Source of the DNA: JAAUTY01 sp964397305
GTDB lineage: Bacteria > Cyanobacteriota > Cyanobacteriia > Cyanobacteriales > Spirulinaceae
Length of the DNA: 64,000 nucleotides
NCBI GenBank assembly: GCA_964397305.1
Contig: CAYNIP010000010.1
Coordinates: 1 to 64,000, forward strand
Reading direction: 5' to 3'
Both the position numbers and the translations under genes were made by a program. Of this stretch, positions 45,513 through 54,615 are shown piece by piece; position 1 is the first letter of the stretch; each line of letters starts with the position of its first letter. The notes beneath the pieces are model-generated. The model ran no database searches, was not told the DNA's origin, and was given only the letters and a program-made list of their open reading frames with translations.

Positions 45513-48311
45513 ATGGTAAGCACTATGCGTTCGCGTAGCGTCTCCGCAGGAGAATCGTCCACCCCCCCCATCCCTGACCCCGCTCACAATATCCTGCGCT
45601 ACGAACGTCAACCCCTCGATGTCTTTTTTGCGCCCAAGAATGTGGCGGTGATTGGGGCGAGTGAAAAACCTGGTAGTGTCGGGCGCACCCTGCTCTGGAA
45701 TCTGATTAGCAGTCCTTTCGGTGGCACGGTATTTCCCGTAAATCCCAAGCGGGCCAGTGTCCTCGGCATCAAGGCCTACCCTAGCATTGCTGCTGTGCCG
45801 GAGCCGGTCGATCTGGCCCTGGTGGCGATTCCGGCGGCGGGGGTGCCGGGGGCGATCGCCGACTGTGCCAGCGCTGGTGTCCAGGGTGTCATCATCATCT
45901 CCGCTGGATTTAAGGAGATTGGGGCGGCGGGGGTCGCCCTTGAGCAGCAAATTTTAGAAAAAGCCCGGGCGGGCAACCTCCGCATCATTGGCCCCAACTG
46001 TCTCGGGGTCATGAGTCCCAACAATGGCTTGAATGCCACCTTTGCCGGGACGATCGCCCGGCCGGGCAACGTCGGTTTTATCAGCCAGAGCGGCGCGCTC
46101 TGTACGTCGATCCTGGACTGGAGCTTCCGGGAAAACGTCGGTTTTAGCGCCTTCGTTTCCATTGGCTCCATGCTCGATATCAACTGGGGCGACCTGATCG
46201 ACTACCTCGGCGATGACCCCAATACCCACAGCATTGTCATCTACATGGAGACGATCGGCGATGCCCGCTCTTTCCTCTCGGCGGCCCGGGAAGTGGCCCT
46301 CACCAAGCCGATTATCGTGATCAAATCCGGTCGCACCGAAGCCGCGGCAGCGGCAGCGGCTTCCCATACGGGGGCCCTGGCCGGCAGTGATGAAGTCCTC
46401 AACGCCGCCTTCCGTCGCTGTGGCGTGCTGCGGGTGGACACGATCGACGACTTGTTCAACATGGCGGAAGTGCTAGCCAAGCAGCCCCGGCCCAAGGGCA
46501 AGCGCCTGACGATCCTCACCAATGCGGGCGGCCCCGGCGTCCTGACCACGGATGCCCTGATCTCCGAAGGGGGTCAGCTGGCCGAGCTATCCCCAGAAAC
46601 CAAGGCGGCCTTTGACGCCATCCTGCCGCCCCACTGGAGCCACAGCAACCCGGTGGATATCCTCGGGGATGCGGACCCGGAGCGCTACGCCCAGGCGATC
46701 GCGATCGCCCTCAACGATCCCAACAGTGACGGCCTGCTCACGATCCTCACCCCCCAGGCCATGACCGATCCCACCCAGACTGCCCAGCGCTTTGTGGACA
46801 TCCTCAACGAGTGCGGCCCCCAGAAGAAGCCCATCCTTGCCAGTTGGATGGGGGGCGATGGCATCACCCCTGGGGAGCAACTGCTCAACCAGGCTCAGGT
46901 GTTTACCCTCCCCTTCCCGGACACAGCCGCCCATGTCTTCAACTACATGTGGCAGTACAGCTACAACCTGCGGGGCCTCTATGAAACCCCCGCCCTCACG
47001 GACGAAACCACCGACGAAGCGCCCGACCGAGCCTGGGCCCAGCAGATTCTGGCCCAAGCCCGCACCGAAGGCCGCTGCCTGCTGACCGAGTTTGAATCCA
47101 AGCAGTTGCTCACGGCCTACGGTATTCCCACAGTCGAGACCCGCATTGCCATGAACGAGGCGGAAGCTGTCACCCAGGCCGAGGCCATCGGCTACCCCGT
47201 CGTGCTGAAGCTCAACTCGACCACCATCACCCACAAGACCGATGTGGGCGGTGTGCGGCTGCTCTTGCAAGACGCGGACACCGTGCGCGGGGCCTACCGA
47301 GCAATTCAGACCTCCGTGACGGAAAAGGTAGGGGCTGAGCACTTCCAGGGCGTTACGGTCCAGCCCATGCTTCGCATGGGCCACGGTGACTACGAGCTGA
47401 TTATCGGCAGCAGCCTCGATCTACAGTTCGGGCCTGTGCTGCTATTTGGTACGGGGGGCTCCCTGGTGGAAGTGTTTAAGGATCGCTCCCTCGCTCTGCC
47501 GCCGCTCAATTCCACCCTGGCACGGCGACTGATGGAGCAGACCAAGATTTACCAAGCCCTGAGGGGAGTGCGTGGCCAGGGCAGCGTCGATCTCGCGGCC
47601 CTGGAGCAGTTGCTGGTGCGTTTTAGCCAGTTAGTCGTCGAGCAGCCCTGGATTGAGGAGATCGACATCAACCCCCTGCTCGCCTCGGCCGAACGGTTGA
47701 TCGCTCTGGATGCCCGCATTGTCTTGCAGTCTCCGGAAATCTCGGAGCACGATCTGCCGAAACCGGCGATCCGCCCCTACCCCAGCCAATACAGTTGGCC
47801 CTGGGCCCTGGCGGATGGCACGGCCTTGACCGTCCGCCCGATTCGGCCGGAGGATGAGCCGCTGGTGGTGAAGTTCCACGAGCCCCTGTCGGAAGAGAGC
47901 ATTTACCTGCGCTACTTCCATTTGATGGCCCTGAAGACGCGGGTGGCCCACGATCGCCTGGCGCGGATCTGCTTCATTGATTACGACCGCGAGATTGCTC
48001 TCGTGGTGGAGCGCCAGGATAAGGATGCTGGGGGCGATCGCGAGATCCTGGGCATCGGCCGCCTCAGCCGCCTCCACGGCAATGAGGACGCGGAGTTCTC
48101 TATGATCGTGAGCGATCGCTACCAGCGCCAAGGCGTCGGCACCGAGCTACTGCGCCGCCTGATCGAAATCGGCCAGGCCGAGGGCGTCCAAAACCTCACG
48201 GCTGACATCTTGCCCGAGAATACGGGAATGCAGCGAGTCTGTGCCAAGCTGGGCTTCCAGCTCCAGCGATTAGAAAGCGAAGCGGTGATCCGCGCCACCA
48301 GGGTCCTCTAA
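45513..48311 (+). CDS. Bifunctional ADP-forming acyl-CoA ligase/GNAT acetyltransferase
   Basis: 932 residues. Domains in order: CoA-binding (NVAVIGASEKPGSVG, about 45-60), succinyl-CoA ligase-like with the phospho-histidine loop SHTGALAGSDE (about 285), ATP-grasp (about 510-715; VLKLNSTTITHKTDVGGV, and FKDRSLALPPLNSTLARRLM) and a C-terminal GNAT domain (about 765-930; RYQRQGVGTELLRRL). E. coli PatZ has the same domains and acetylates lysines, including that of acetyl-CoA synthetase. Whether the ligase part is active cannot be told, although its histidine loop is intact. The first 15 residues come from a dispersed repeat. Confidence 0.92.
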   Translation: MVSTMRSRSVSAGESSTPPIPDPAHNILRYERQPLDVFFAPKNVAVIGASEKPGSVGRTLLWNLISSPFGGTVFPVNPKRASVLGIKAYPSIAAVPEPVDLALVAIPAAGVPGAIADCASAGVQGVIIISAGFKEIGAAGVALEQQILEKARAGNLRIIGPNCLGVMSPNNGLNATFAGTIARPGNVGFISQSGALCTSILDWSFRENVGFSAFVSIGSMLDINWGDLIDYLGDDPNTHSIVIYMETIGDARSFLSAAREVALTKPIIVIKSGRTEAAAAAAASHTGALAGSDEVLNAAFRRCGVLRVDTIDDLFNMAEVLAKQPRPKGKRLTILTNAGGPGVLTTDALISEGGQLAELSPETKAAFDAILPPHWSHSNPVDILGDADPERYAQAIAIALNDPNSDGLLTILTPQAMTDPTQTAQRFVDILNECGPQKKPILASWMGGDGITPGEQLLNQAQVFTLPFPDTAAHVFNYMWQYSYNLRGLYETPALTDETTDEAPDRAWAQQILAQARTEGRCLLTEFESKQLLTAYGIPTVETRIAMNEAEAVTQAEAIGYPVVLKLNSTTITHKTDVGGVRLLLQDADTVRGAYRAIQTSVTEKVGAEHFQGVTVQPMLRMGHGDYELIIGSSLDLQFGPVLLFGTGGSLVEVFKDRSLALPPLNSTLARRLMEQTKIYQALRGVRGQGSVDLAALEQLLVRFSQLVVEQPWIEEIDINPLLASAERLIALDARIVLQSPEISEHDLPKPAIRPYPSQYSWPWALADGTALTVRPIRPEDEPLVVKFHEPLSEESIYLRYFHLMALKTRVAHDRLARICFIDYDREIALVVERQDKDAGGDREILGIGRLSRLHGNEDAEFSMIVSDRYQRQGVGTELLRRLIEIGQAEGVQNLTADILPENTGMQRVCAKLGFQLQRLESEAVIRATRVL

Positions 48312-48632
48312 TCCTGGTTCCTCGAACCGAGGGGCCCCAAAACGTCCTCACCTGGTCAAAGGCCCCTCACCCTCAGGGCTGCTGTGTATCCATCAGCCCT
48401 GAAACCTCCGGGAGAGGTTCGGGGAGGGATTCTGGGAAAAAGCCTCAGGGTTCGCCCTCTCTCCAAACCTCTCTTCCAGGGGGCGAGAGACTGCCCGCCT
48501 CCGAGTCTCCCTCCCTTGGGGAGGGGCTAGGGGAGGGATTCTAGGAATTGGAGACTCCCCGGCGCCCTCCTTGGGAGAAGGGGCCGGGGGATGTAGACGC
48601 GCAGCAGCTTCTCGTAGAGGAGGTAAACTTGC
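48312..48632. repeat. Repeat-rich intergenic stretch
   Basis: 321 bp without a gene. It has a 9-bp perfect hairpin TCAGGGCTG/CAGCCCTGA at 48373-48402 (possible terminator of the ligase gene), two GAGGGATTCT-containing blocks near 48430 and 48535, and the start of a chimeric MITE fragment from about 48560 to 48653 (family A interior, family B right end). Confidence 0.6.
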
Positions 48633-49157
48633 CTAACTGAGATGCACCCGGCTCGCGGGGGCGGGCGATCGCGGCGATCGCGCTTTCGCCCGCAGCTCCC
48701 GCGTGATCGCGTGTCGGGCCGTGGCAATGGTGCTGGGCAACACCCCGACAATCTGAGCCAGGGCCTCATCCTCAAGGTCTCGCACAACCGACCAACCACA
48801 GTATTTCGCCACCATCAGGACGATGGCGCGCGCTCGCTTCAGAGGAGCGGCACAGTTCACAGCCTTTTGCGTCGCACAGATCCACTGGCGGCGGGTGGCA
48901 AAAGCTTGGCGGCGCTTCTGGTACGACTCTGGATAGGTCAGGGCAACTTTGCCCAAAGGAATAAGGCGGTGACAGTCGATGTCGAGCACTCCCCCCACCG
49001 CTGCATTGGGCCCCACAATCTCCGCATGGTGGGGATGGCACAAGATGATCGCGTTGCCCGGAGCCGCCAAAACATAGAACAGTTGCCCACTTTGAAGCTG
49101 ACCCAGAACCTGGGTGGGCGAGAAAATTGGGTTAAGACTGAGCGCACGATCTGACAT
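48633..49157 (-). CDS. Hypothetical protein with helix-turn-helix-like C-terminus
   Basis: 174 residues from the ATG at 49157, with GAGGTTAGG upstream; a GTG ten codons earlier is possible. The N-terminal half (FYVLAAPGNAIILCHPHHAEIVGP) is beta-rich. The C-terminal half has KRARAIVLMVAKYCGW and LEDEALAQIVGVLPSTIATARHAI, which reads like a DNA-binding helix-turn-helix, followed by a basic tail. I do not recognise the family. The last residues and the stop come from the family B repeat end. Confidence 0.6.
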   Translation of the reverse strand: MSDRALSLNPIFSPTQVLGQLQSGQLFYVLAAPGNAIILCHPHHAEIVGPNAAVGGVLDIDCHRLIPLGKVALTYPESYQKRRQAFATRRQWICATQKAVNCAAPLKRARAIVLMVAKYCGWSVVRDLEDEALAQIVGVLPSTIATARHAITRELRAKARSPRSPAPASRVHLS

Positions 49158-49448
49158 CCTAACCTCAGACGGCAAGCAAACGAACACTGAGCCAAGCTGG
49201 CTCCCAGCGGCACTACAGCCCGTTGCGTCCCCCGAGGAGCGATGAAGCTCAGCAGCTTTGCCTGCCGGCTCCCCACCTCAGAAATCCAGGTTTCCGCCTC
49301 GTACCGTAGCCCCGACTCTATCTCCATATTAAGACGGAGATCCGGGCAAACGACAGAGCGAATACCACAAACCTAGTGTAGCGAGCGAGGTCGCAAATCA
49401 CGGCCCCCCTCCGTAATTTCTCCCTCCCCGGAGAATTTCACCGCGCTC

Positions 49449-50111
49449 TCAGGGAAGAATCGTGACCTTGGTTCCGACTTGCACCACCGAGTAAAGTTCC
49501 TCAATATCACGATTCTTGAGGGCAATTGAGCCATCCGTCCAGTTGATCCGCTGGTCGATCAGGTCGTCGCGCCCCTGGGGAACCCCATGGATAGCAATGT
49601 CGCCCCCGAGGACGGCCTGAGCTGGAATCTGGCCGGCCTGTTTCGCTTGGCGGTATTGGGCTTGGGCGGCCTCGGTGGGGTAGTCCAACCAGAGGAAACG
49701 GGACCAGTTGGGGTGTAGGTAGCGATCGCGAAGGATGAAGTCCCCCTCCGGGGTGCGGCCATCATTCTCGTAGCGCTTATCCCCCTGGGGTTCGGGACCA
49801 AAAACGACCGGATAGGCCTTGATCGGCTCGCGCTCATAGTAAAGCAGCAGCCGATAGTGGGATTTTTCGATCCGCAGGGACGTTTTGCTGGCATCGATGG
49901 GCTGAGCCGCGATCAGAGTGCTGAGGGGTTTGCCGTAATTGAGATAGGACGGTGGCTCATGCAGAGCGACCAGCGTGGAGCAGCCCAGCCAGCCCCCTAA
50001 GATCAGGAGCGTCGCGGCGAGCACCTGCCGCCGCTGGCGAATGAGCTGCCGTCGCCGCCGCCCTCGGCGCGACTGGGGCGGGCGTACCTTCCGACGGTCA
50101 ACCCTGGACAC
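49449..50111 (-). CDS. L,D-transpeptidase-fold (YkuD) protein with Ser for catalytic Cys
   Basis: 220 residues. An Arg-rich cytosolic start and one membrane segment (about 30-50) anchor it. The YkuD domain covers about 75-220: LRIEKSHYRLLLYYE, KAYPVVFGPEPQGDK, TPEGDF and IAIHG. The final motif reads WTDGSIALKNRDIEELY, where active family members have a cysteine (x-G-C-I). The codon here is TCA. Active enzymes cross-link peptidoglycan through 3-3 bonds; this one may be inactive, have changed chemistry, or act as a binding protein. Confidence 0.85.
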   Translation of the reverse strand: MSRVDRRKVRPPQSRRGRRRRQLIRQRRQVLAATLLILGGWLGCSTLVALHEPPSYLNYGKPLSTLIAAQPIDASKTSLRIEKSHYRLLLYYEREPIKAYPVVFGPEPQGDKRYENDGRTPEGDFILRDRYLHPNWSRFLWLDYPTEAAQAQYRQAKQAGQIPAQAVLGGDIAIHGVPQGRDDLIDQRINWTDGSIALKNRDIEELYSVVQVGTKVTILP

Positions 50112-50244
50112 TGGCGGTCAGACTCCTGACGCAAGGCACGCAATCTTGCCCAAAATCGGGTTGTAATCCTGAGGGTGACACACCTGGTTCTAAATTTCTG
50201 GACGGGTCTCGTCCCCCTCATCATACCCAGTGGCCAGGGAAACC

Positions 50245-51669
50245 TTAGGTGGGCCACCAAATCTTGATCGTGTGGTCGGCACTGCAACTGAGGAGTTTTT
50301 GGCCGTCAGGACTGAAGGCAACTCCGAGCACTCCATCCCGGTGCTCGTCGAAGCTCCACTGCTCAGCGCCTTGGTCTAGATTCCAGAGCTTGAGCTGATG
50401 ATCCCAACCGCCGCTAGCCAGGGTTTTGCCGTCGGGGCTGAAGGCGACGGCACAGGCCTGCTGGCTGTGTTGGCCCAAAATCCGGCGTTCCTGCTCGCTG
50501 GCCAGATCCCAAAAGCGCAGGGAGCCATCAGAGCCGGCAGTGGCAAAGTAGCGACCGTCGGGACTGAAGGCGATCGCCAGCACCCGATAGTCCAGCCGCC
50601 GTGCCCAGAGGAGCTGCCCACCAGGAAACGCCCGCAGCTTGACCACTTTTTCAAGGCTGCCCGTGACGAGGGTTTTGCCGTCGGGGCTGAGGGCGATCGC
50701 CGTCACCGCCTCCGAGTAGCCCGTGATGGTGCGTAACGCTTTGCCAGCCCGGGCCTGCCAGATCCGCAGGGTGGCATCGGCCCCGCCGCTGAGCAGCTTG
50801 CGCCGATCGCCCCCAAAGGCCACAGCGAGCACCGGTCGAGTGTGGCCCTCAAACCAACCGCCACAAGTAGCCAGCGGCTGACCCGTGTAGAGATTCCAGA
50901 GCCGCACCACCTTATCAGCTCCCCCACTGGCTACCCAGCGGCCCTCGGGGTCGATGGCCACACAATAGACACGACCCAAGTGGCCCCCAAAGCGATGTAG
51001 GGGACGACCCGTGCTCAGTTGCCAGAGCCGCACTGTTTCATCATGGCTGCTGCTCGCGAAGGTGCGGCCGTCCGGGCTAATGGCGATCGCCGTGACGCTA
51101 GCCGTATGCTGGCGCAGGGTTCCGGCACAGGTCCAGGGCGCCCTAGGGATTGCCTCGCCCGCTGGGGGGCGGTGGGCGGGCGAGGGGGAGGTGTAGGCCG
51201 AGGCCTTGCCCCACTTCCGCTTCAGCTCGCCGACCATGCGGAGGTCCGCGTCAGCCTTGCGCTCGCGGCCGAGGATCGAGTAAACCAGACCGCGATGGCG
51301 ATAAGCCTCGATATAGTTGGGGTTGAGAAAAATCGCCTGGGATAGTTCCTCCAAGGCCTCGACATACTGCTCTTGGCGGGCCTTGTCCACGCCGCGCTGG
51401 TAATACACAACCGCCTGGGCGTAGCGGTCTGTGGCCGTAGCCGCCGCTGCATCCGTCGCCCCCGGCCGGCGATCCTTCAGTTGGCCGTAGGCATGATTGA
51501 TCGCCTTGATCTTGGCTTCCGCCTGCTGCTGCTGGGGCTCCGGGGCGGCGGCAAAGCGATCCGGATGCCAGGTTTTGACCAACTGACGATAGGCCTGCTT
51601 CACGGCCTCGGGGGAAGCTCCCGGTTGAAGACCAAGGGTTGCGTAATACTGAGAGAGGTCGGTGGTCAT
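50245..51669 (-). CDS. DnaJ-domain, TPR and WD40-repeat protein
   Basis: 474 residues. A J domain at about 1-70 has the intact HPD (residues 35-37), so it can stimulate DnaK. TPR-like helices (about 83-150; AVVYYQRGVDKARQEQYVEALEELS) follow. About seven WD40 repeats (185-474; TAIAISPDGRTFASSS.DETVRLW type) form a propeller. It is probably a specialised co-chaperone whose propeller selects clients. It is cytosolic. Confidence 0.92.
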   Translation of the reverse strand: MTTDLSQYYATLGLQPGASPEAVKQAYRQLVKTWHPDRFAAAPEPQQQQAEAKIKAINHAYGQLKDRRPGATDAAAATATDRYAQAVVYYQRGVDKARQEQYVEALEELSQAIFLNPNYIEAYRHRGLVYSILGRERKADADLRMVGELKRKWGKASAYTSPSPAHRPPAGEAIPRAPWTCAGTLRQHTASVTAIAISPDGRTFASSSHDETVRLWQLSTGRPLHRFGGHLGRVYCVAIDPEGRWVASGGADKVVRLWNLYTGQPLATCGGWFEGHTRPVLAVAFGGDRRKLLSGGADATLRIWQARAGKALRTITGYSEAVTAIALSPDGKTLVTGSLEKVVKLRAFPGGQLLWARRLDYRVLAIAFSPDGRYFATAGSDGSLRFWDLASEQERRILGQHSQQACAVAFSPDGKTLASGGWDHQLKLWNLDQGAEQWSFDEHRDGVLGVAFSPDGQKLLSCSADHTIKIWWPT

Positions 51670-51860
51670 CGCAACACTGTTCAGAAACCCGGTCGCCCAG
51701 CCGCCCGCTCATCCTGCTAAGGGCGATCGCCAGCCTCTTTACCTTCACTTATCCTATATCTCCCGGTCTGCTCCCGTCCTGGCTGCCAGGATTCCGGAAC
51801 GGTTGCCTCCGGGAGTGAACCTGGAAGCAAGAGCATTCAAGCCGAGGAGTTGCTTGCCTC

Positions 51861-52892
51861 ATGCCCTACATTCGCTATCTACCGGACGAGTGCCAAATTG
51901 AAGTAGACGAAGGCGAATCCTTGCTGGAGGCTTCCTTGCAGGCGGGTTTGGCCCATCCCCACGTTTGCGGTCGCAGTGCTCGGTGCTCTACCTGCCGCGT
52001 GCTGATTGTTGAGGGGCTGGAGCAGTGCAGCGAGCGCACCGCCGCCGAGCAAGTGGTCAGTGAGCGCCTCCGGTTCCCGGACAATATCCGCCTCGGCTGC
52101 CAGACCCGGGTCTTCGGCGAGGTCACGGTGCGACGCCTCGCCCTCGACAGCGAGGACCTCGACACGATCCAAGATGAACTCCTCGGACGGGTCATGCCAG
52201 ATGCAGTGGGTGCGGAGAAGCACGTTGCCATTCTTTTTGCCGACCTGCGGGGCTTCACCACCTTTTCAGAAGCCTTGCTGCCCTACGACACCATCTACGT
52301 GCTCAACCGCTACTTTCGGCGCATGGGAGCGGCGATCGCCCGTCACCAAGGCGTGATTAACAACTACATGGGCGACGGCCTGATGGCCCTCTTCGGCCTC
52401 GACGACTCTAAGGGAGCCGCCGAGCAGGCCGTCCAGGCGGGGCTGGCTATGCTCGAGGCCCTGGAGCAGCTCAACCCGCAGCTCGAGACCCTCTACGGGC
52501 AGCGCTTGCGGCTGGGGATTGGCATTCACTACGGTTGTGCCGTCATCGGTCATGTGGGGGCTCCCGGCAACCAGCGGCTGACAGCGATCGGCGACGCGGT
52601 GAACCTCGCCGCTCGGATTGAGACCGCCAACAAGCAACTGGGAACCAGTCTGCTCGTCTCCGAGGCAACCTACCAACAGGTTGCTCTCCGCATCGCCGGG
52701 CCGCCCCCTGTAACCGTGCAGCTCCCGGGTAAGAGTGGCGAGTATCGGCTGTATGAAGTGACGGCGATGCAGGGGCCGGCTAGCCTCCAGGCCCAGCCGC
52801 CCCAAGGGCGATCGCTCGGAGCGCGTTTATGGGCCTGGGGGCGGGCTTTGCTCGCCCGGTGGTGGCGTCGGCGCGGGCGGCATCACCCCTAA
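51861..52892 (+). CDS. Nucleotide cyclase with N-terminal 2Fe-2S ferredoxin domain
   Basis: 343 residues. Residues 1-95 are a ferredoxin fold with cysteines 36, 42, 45 and 80 (CX5CX2CX34C), close to the adrenodoxin spacing. A class III adenylate/guanylate cyclase domain covers about 112-300: ILFADLRGFTTFSE, NNYMGDGLMALFG (metal-binding Asp in each), IGIHYGCAVIGHVG and IGDAVNLAARIE. The tail is Arg/Trp-rich. It would couple the redox state of the cell to cyclic nucleotide synthesis. ATP versus GTP preference is not clear; ATP is likely. Confidence 0.92.
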   Translation: MPYIRYLPDECQIEVDEGESLLEASLQAGLAHPHVCGRSARCSTCRVLIVEGLEQCSERTAAEQVVSERLRFPDNIRLGCQTRVFGEVTVRRLALDSEDLDTIQDELLGRVMPDAVGAEKHVAILFADLRGFTTFSEALLPYDTIYVLNRYFRRMGAAIARHQGVINNYMGDGLMALFGLDDSKGAAEQAVQAGLAMLEALEQLNPQLETLYGQRLRLGIGIHYGCAVIGHVGAPGNQRLTAIGDAVNLAARIETANKQLGTSLLVSEATYQQVALRIAGPPPVTVQLPGKSGEYRLYEVTAMQGPASLQAQPPQGRSLGARLWAWGRALLARWWRRRGRHHP

Positions 52893-53031
52893 AGCCCGTG
52901 GGAGAGCCTTCAGAATCGTGCTTTGCGAGCAAGGAACATCAAGGTTGAGCGAGAGAGCGGCCCCGGTGGGGTCCCCGAAATCACCCTCTAGGAGCAGGTT
53001 TTCCAAGTAAGCCCTCGCTAGCCACCCTTGA

Positions 53032-53047
53032 CGTAACGAAATGTAAC
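53032..53047 (-). promoter_or_regulatory. Candidate HLR1 (RpaB-binding) site
   Basis: The minus strand reads GTTACATTTCGTTACG. The HLR1 consensus is two TTACA half-sites spaced as here; 14 of 16 positions fit. It is centred about 57 bp upstream of the presumed start of transcription, where RpaB usually activates. Confidence 0.45.
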
Positions 53048-53059
53048 AAATTTTCAGCT

Positions 53060-53089
53060 TTGTCACCCCCCAGTACTAATACCTATAGC
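53060..53089 (+). promoter_or_regulatory. Candidate cpc promoter
   Basis: TTGTCA (53060-53065), 18 bp, TATAGC (53084-53089). Confidence 0.5.
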
Positions 53090-53405
53090 CCTCAAAAACT
53101 TAACAATTCGTAACTGATAAAGCGGCTAATCGCAGTGTATAAAAGAACCGGAAGGTTTGACCGACAGGTGAAGCGCTTGCCTAGCCTAATTGCTTCGAGT
53201 TTTCTAGCACTCTCATAAAGTAGCTTAGGGTTCTCAGAGTTTTAATTCTGTAAACTTCTTTGCAGAATCTCAGAATTCACGCTATTGGTGCCGGAACCCT
53301 CGGCGCAGGCGCTCGCGCCCTCCGGTTAAATCAGGACCCAGCAGGTCTTTTCGGCTCTGCTAACCGGTCATCAAAAATCGACCATAACAACAGGAGATTG
53401 ACTCA

Positions 53406-53924
53406 ATGTTTGACGCATTCACAAGGGTTGTTTCCCAGGCTGACTCTCGCGGTGAATTCCTGAGCATGGAGCAACTGGATGCTCTGGAAGCCATGTCGAA
53501 GGAAGGCTTGAAGCGCCTCGACACCGTGAGCCGCATCGCTGGTAACTCTTCCACGATCGTGACGAACGCCGCTCGCGCCCTGTTTGCTGAGCAGCCGCAA
53601 CTGGTTCAACCCGGTGGTAATGCTTACACCAACCGTCGCATGGCTGCTTGCCTGCGCGACATGGAGATCATCCTGCGCTATGTGAGCTATGCCGCTCTGG
53701 CTGGCGACGCGAGCGTGCTGGAAGATCGTTGCCTGAATGGCCTGCGTGAGACCTACCAAGCTCTGGGTGTTCCGGGTGCTTCGGTTGCGGCTGGCGTGCA
53801 GAAGATGAAGGACACGGCGATCTCGATGGCCAACGATCCCAACGGCATCACCCAAGGCGATTGCAGCCAACTGATGTCGGAACTGGCTGGCTACTTTGAT
53901 CGCGCCGCCGCAGCGGTTGCCTAA
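53406..53924 (+). CDS. cpcB: C-phycocyanin beta subunit
   Basis: 172 residues, the normal length. Chromophore cysteines are at 82 (ACLRDMEIILRY) and 153 (GDCSQLMSELAGYFDRA); Asn72 in GGNAYTNRR is the residue methylated in this family. CpcB pairs with CpcA to form the hexamers of phycobilisome rods and carries two phycocyanobilins. GGAG lies 13 bp upstream of the ATG. First gene of the operon. Confidence 0.98.
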   Translation: MFDAFTRVVSQADSRGEFLSMEQLDALEAMSKEGLKRLDTVSRIAGNSSTIVTNAARALFAEQPQLVQPGGNAYTNRRMAACLRDMEIILRYVSYAALAGDASVLEDRCLNGLRETYQALGVPGASVAAGVQKMKDTAISMANDPNGITQGDCSQLMSELAGYFDRAAAAVA

Positions 53925-53992
53925 ACGACATTTCCCTCTGACATTCTGCTTCAGCACAACTAGAGATACCTAGAACAGGAGAGTTTTAGACA

Positions 53993-54481
53993 ATGAAGAC
54001 CCCGATTACCGATGCCATCTCGGCTGCTGATTCTCAAGGTCGTTTCCTCGGCAGCAGCGAGCTTCAGTCCGCCAACGGTCGCTTCGTGCGCGCTCAGGCT
54101 GACCTGCAAGCTGCTCGTGCTCTGACCCAAAAGGCCCAGTCCTTGGTCAGTGGTGCGGCCAACGCCGTCTACCAGAAGTTCCCCTACACCACCAGCATGC
54201 AAGGCCCTCAGTATGCTTGGGATCAACGCGGCAAGGACAAGTGCTCCCGTGACATCGGCCACTACCTCCGCATGGTGACTTACTGCCTGGTTGCTGGCGG
54301 CACCGGCCCCATGGATGAGTACTTGATCGCTGGTCTCGATGAAATCAATCGCTCCTTCGAGCTGTCGCCGAGCTGGTACATTGAAGCCCTCAAGTACATC
54401 AAAGCGAACCACGGCTTGAGCGGTGACGCAGCTAACGACACCAATGCCTACATCGACTACGCGATCAACGCGCTGAGCTAG
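53993..54481 (+). CDS. cpcA: C-phycocyanin alpha subunit
   Basis: 162 residues, the normal length. Phycocyanobilin attaches at Cys84 (KDKCSRDIGHYLRM). Other landmarks are MKTPITDAISAADSQGRFL, GPQYAWDQRGKDKC and GDAANDTNAYIDYAINALS. It assembles with CpcB. AGGAG precedes the ATG, 68 bp after cpcB. A stem-loop follows. Confidence 0.98.
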   Translation: MKTPITDAISAADSQGRFLGSSELQSANGRFVRAQADLQAARALTQKAQSLVSGAANAVYQKFPYTTSMQGPQYAWDQRGKDKCSRDIGHYLRMVTYCLVAGGTGPMDEYLIAGLDEINRSFELSPSWYIEALKYIKANHGLSGDAANDTNAYIDYAINALS

Positions 54482-54498
54482 GCGGTCGTTTTTGCTAG

Positions 54499-54566
54499 AT
54501 TGCCTGGAAGGGCGGCGGTTGTTGGCGCGATTGCTAGCAGCGGCCAGCTTTTCCAGGCAATGTTTT
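54499..54566 (+). terminator. Stem-loop between cpcA and the linker gene (attenuator-like)
   Basis: A perfect 11-bp stem, ATTGCCTGGAA (54499-54509) with TTCCAGGCAAT (54551-54561), encloses 41 nt and is followed by GTTTTA. Such intercistronic stem-loops are known in cpc operons and keep linker mRNA lower than cpcBA mRNA. Confidence 0.65.
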
Positions 54567-54615
54567 AGCGGCTGTAAGGAACCCTGTTTAACAAGCTGAT
54601 TGGGAGAGGTATAGT

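Larger units (their letters stand above)
52893..53405. other. Long leader and promoter region of the phycocyanin operon
   Basis: 513 bp without a gene. It carries a candidate RpaB site, a sigma70-type promoter at 53060-53089 and another TATAAA box at 53138-53143, so the cpcB leader would be about 310 nt (or about 250). AGGAG lies upstream of the cpcB start. Confidence 0.65.
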
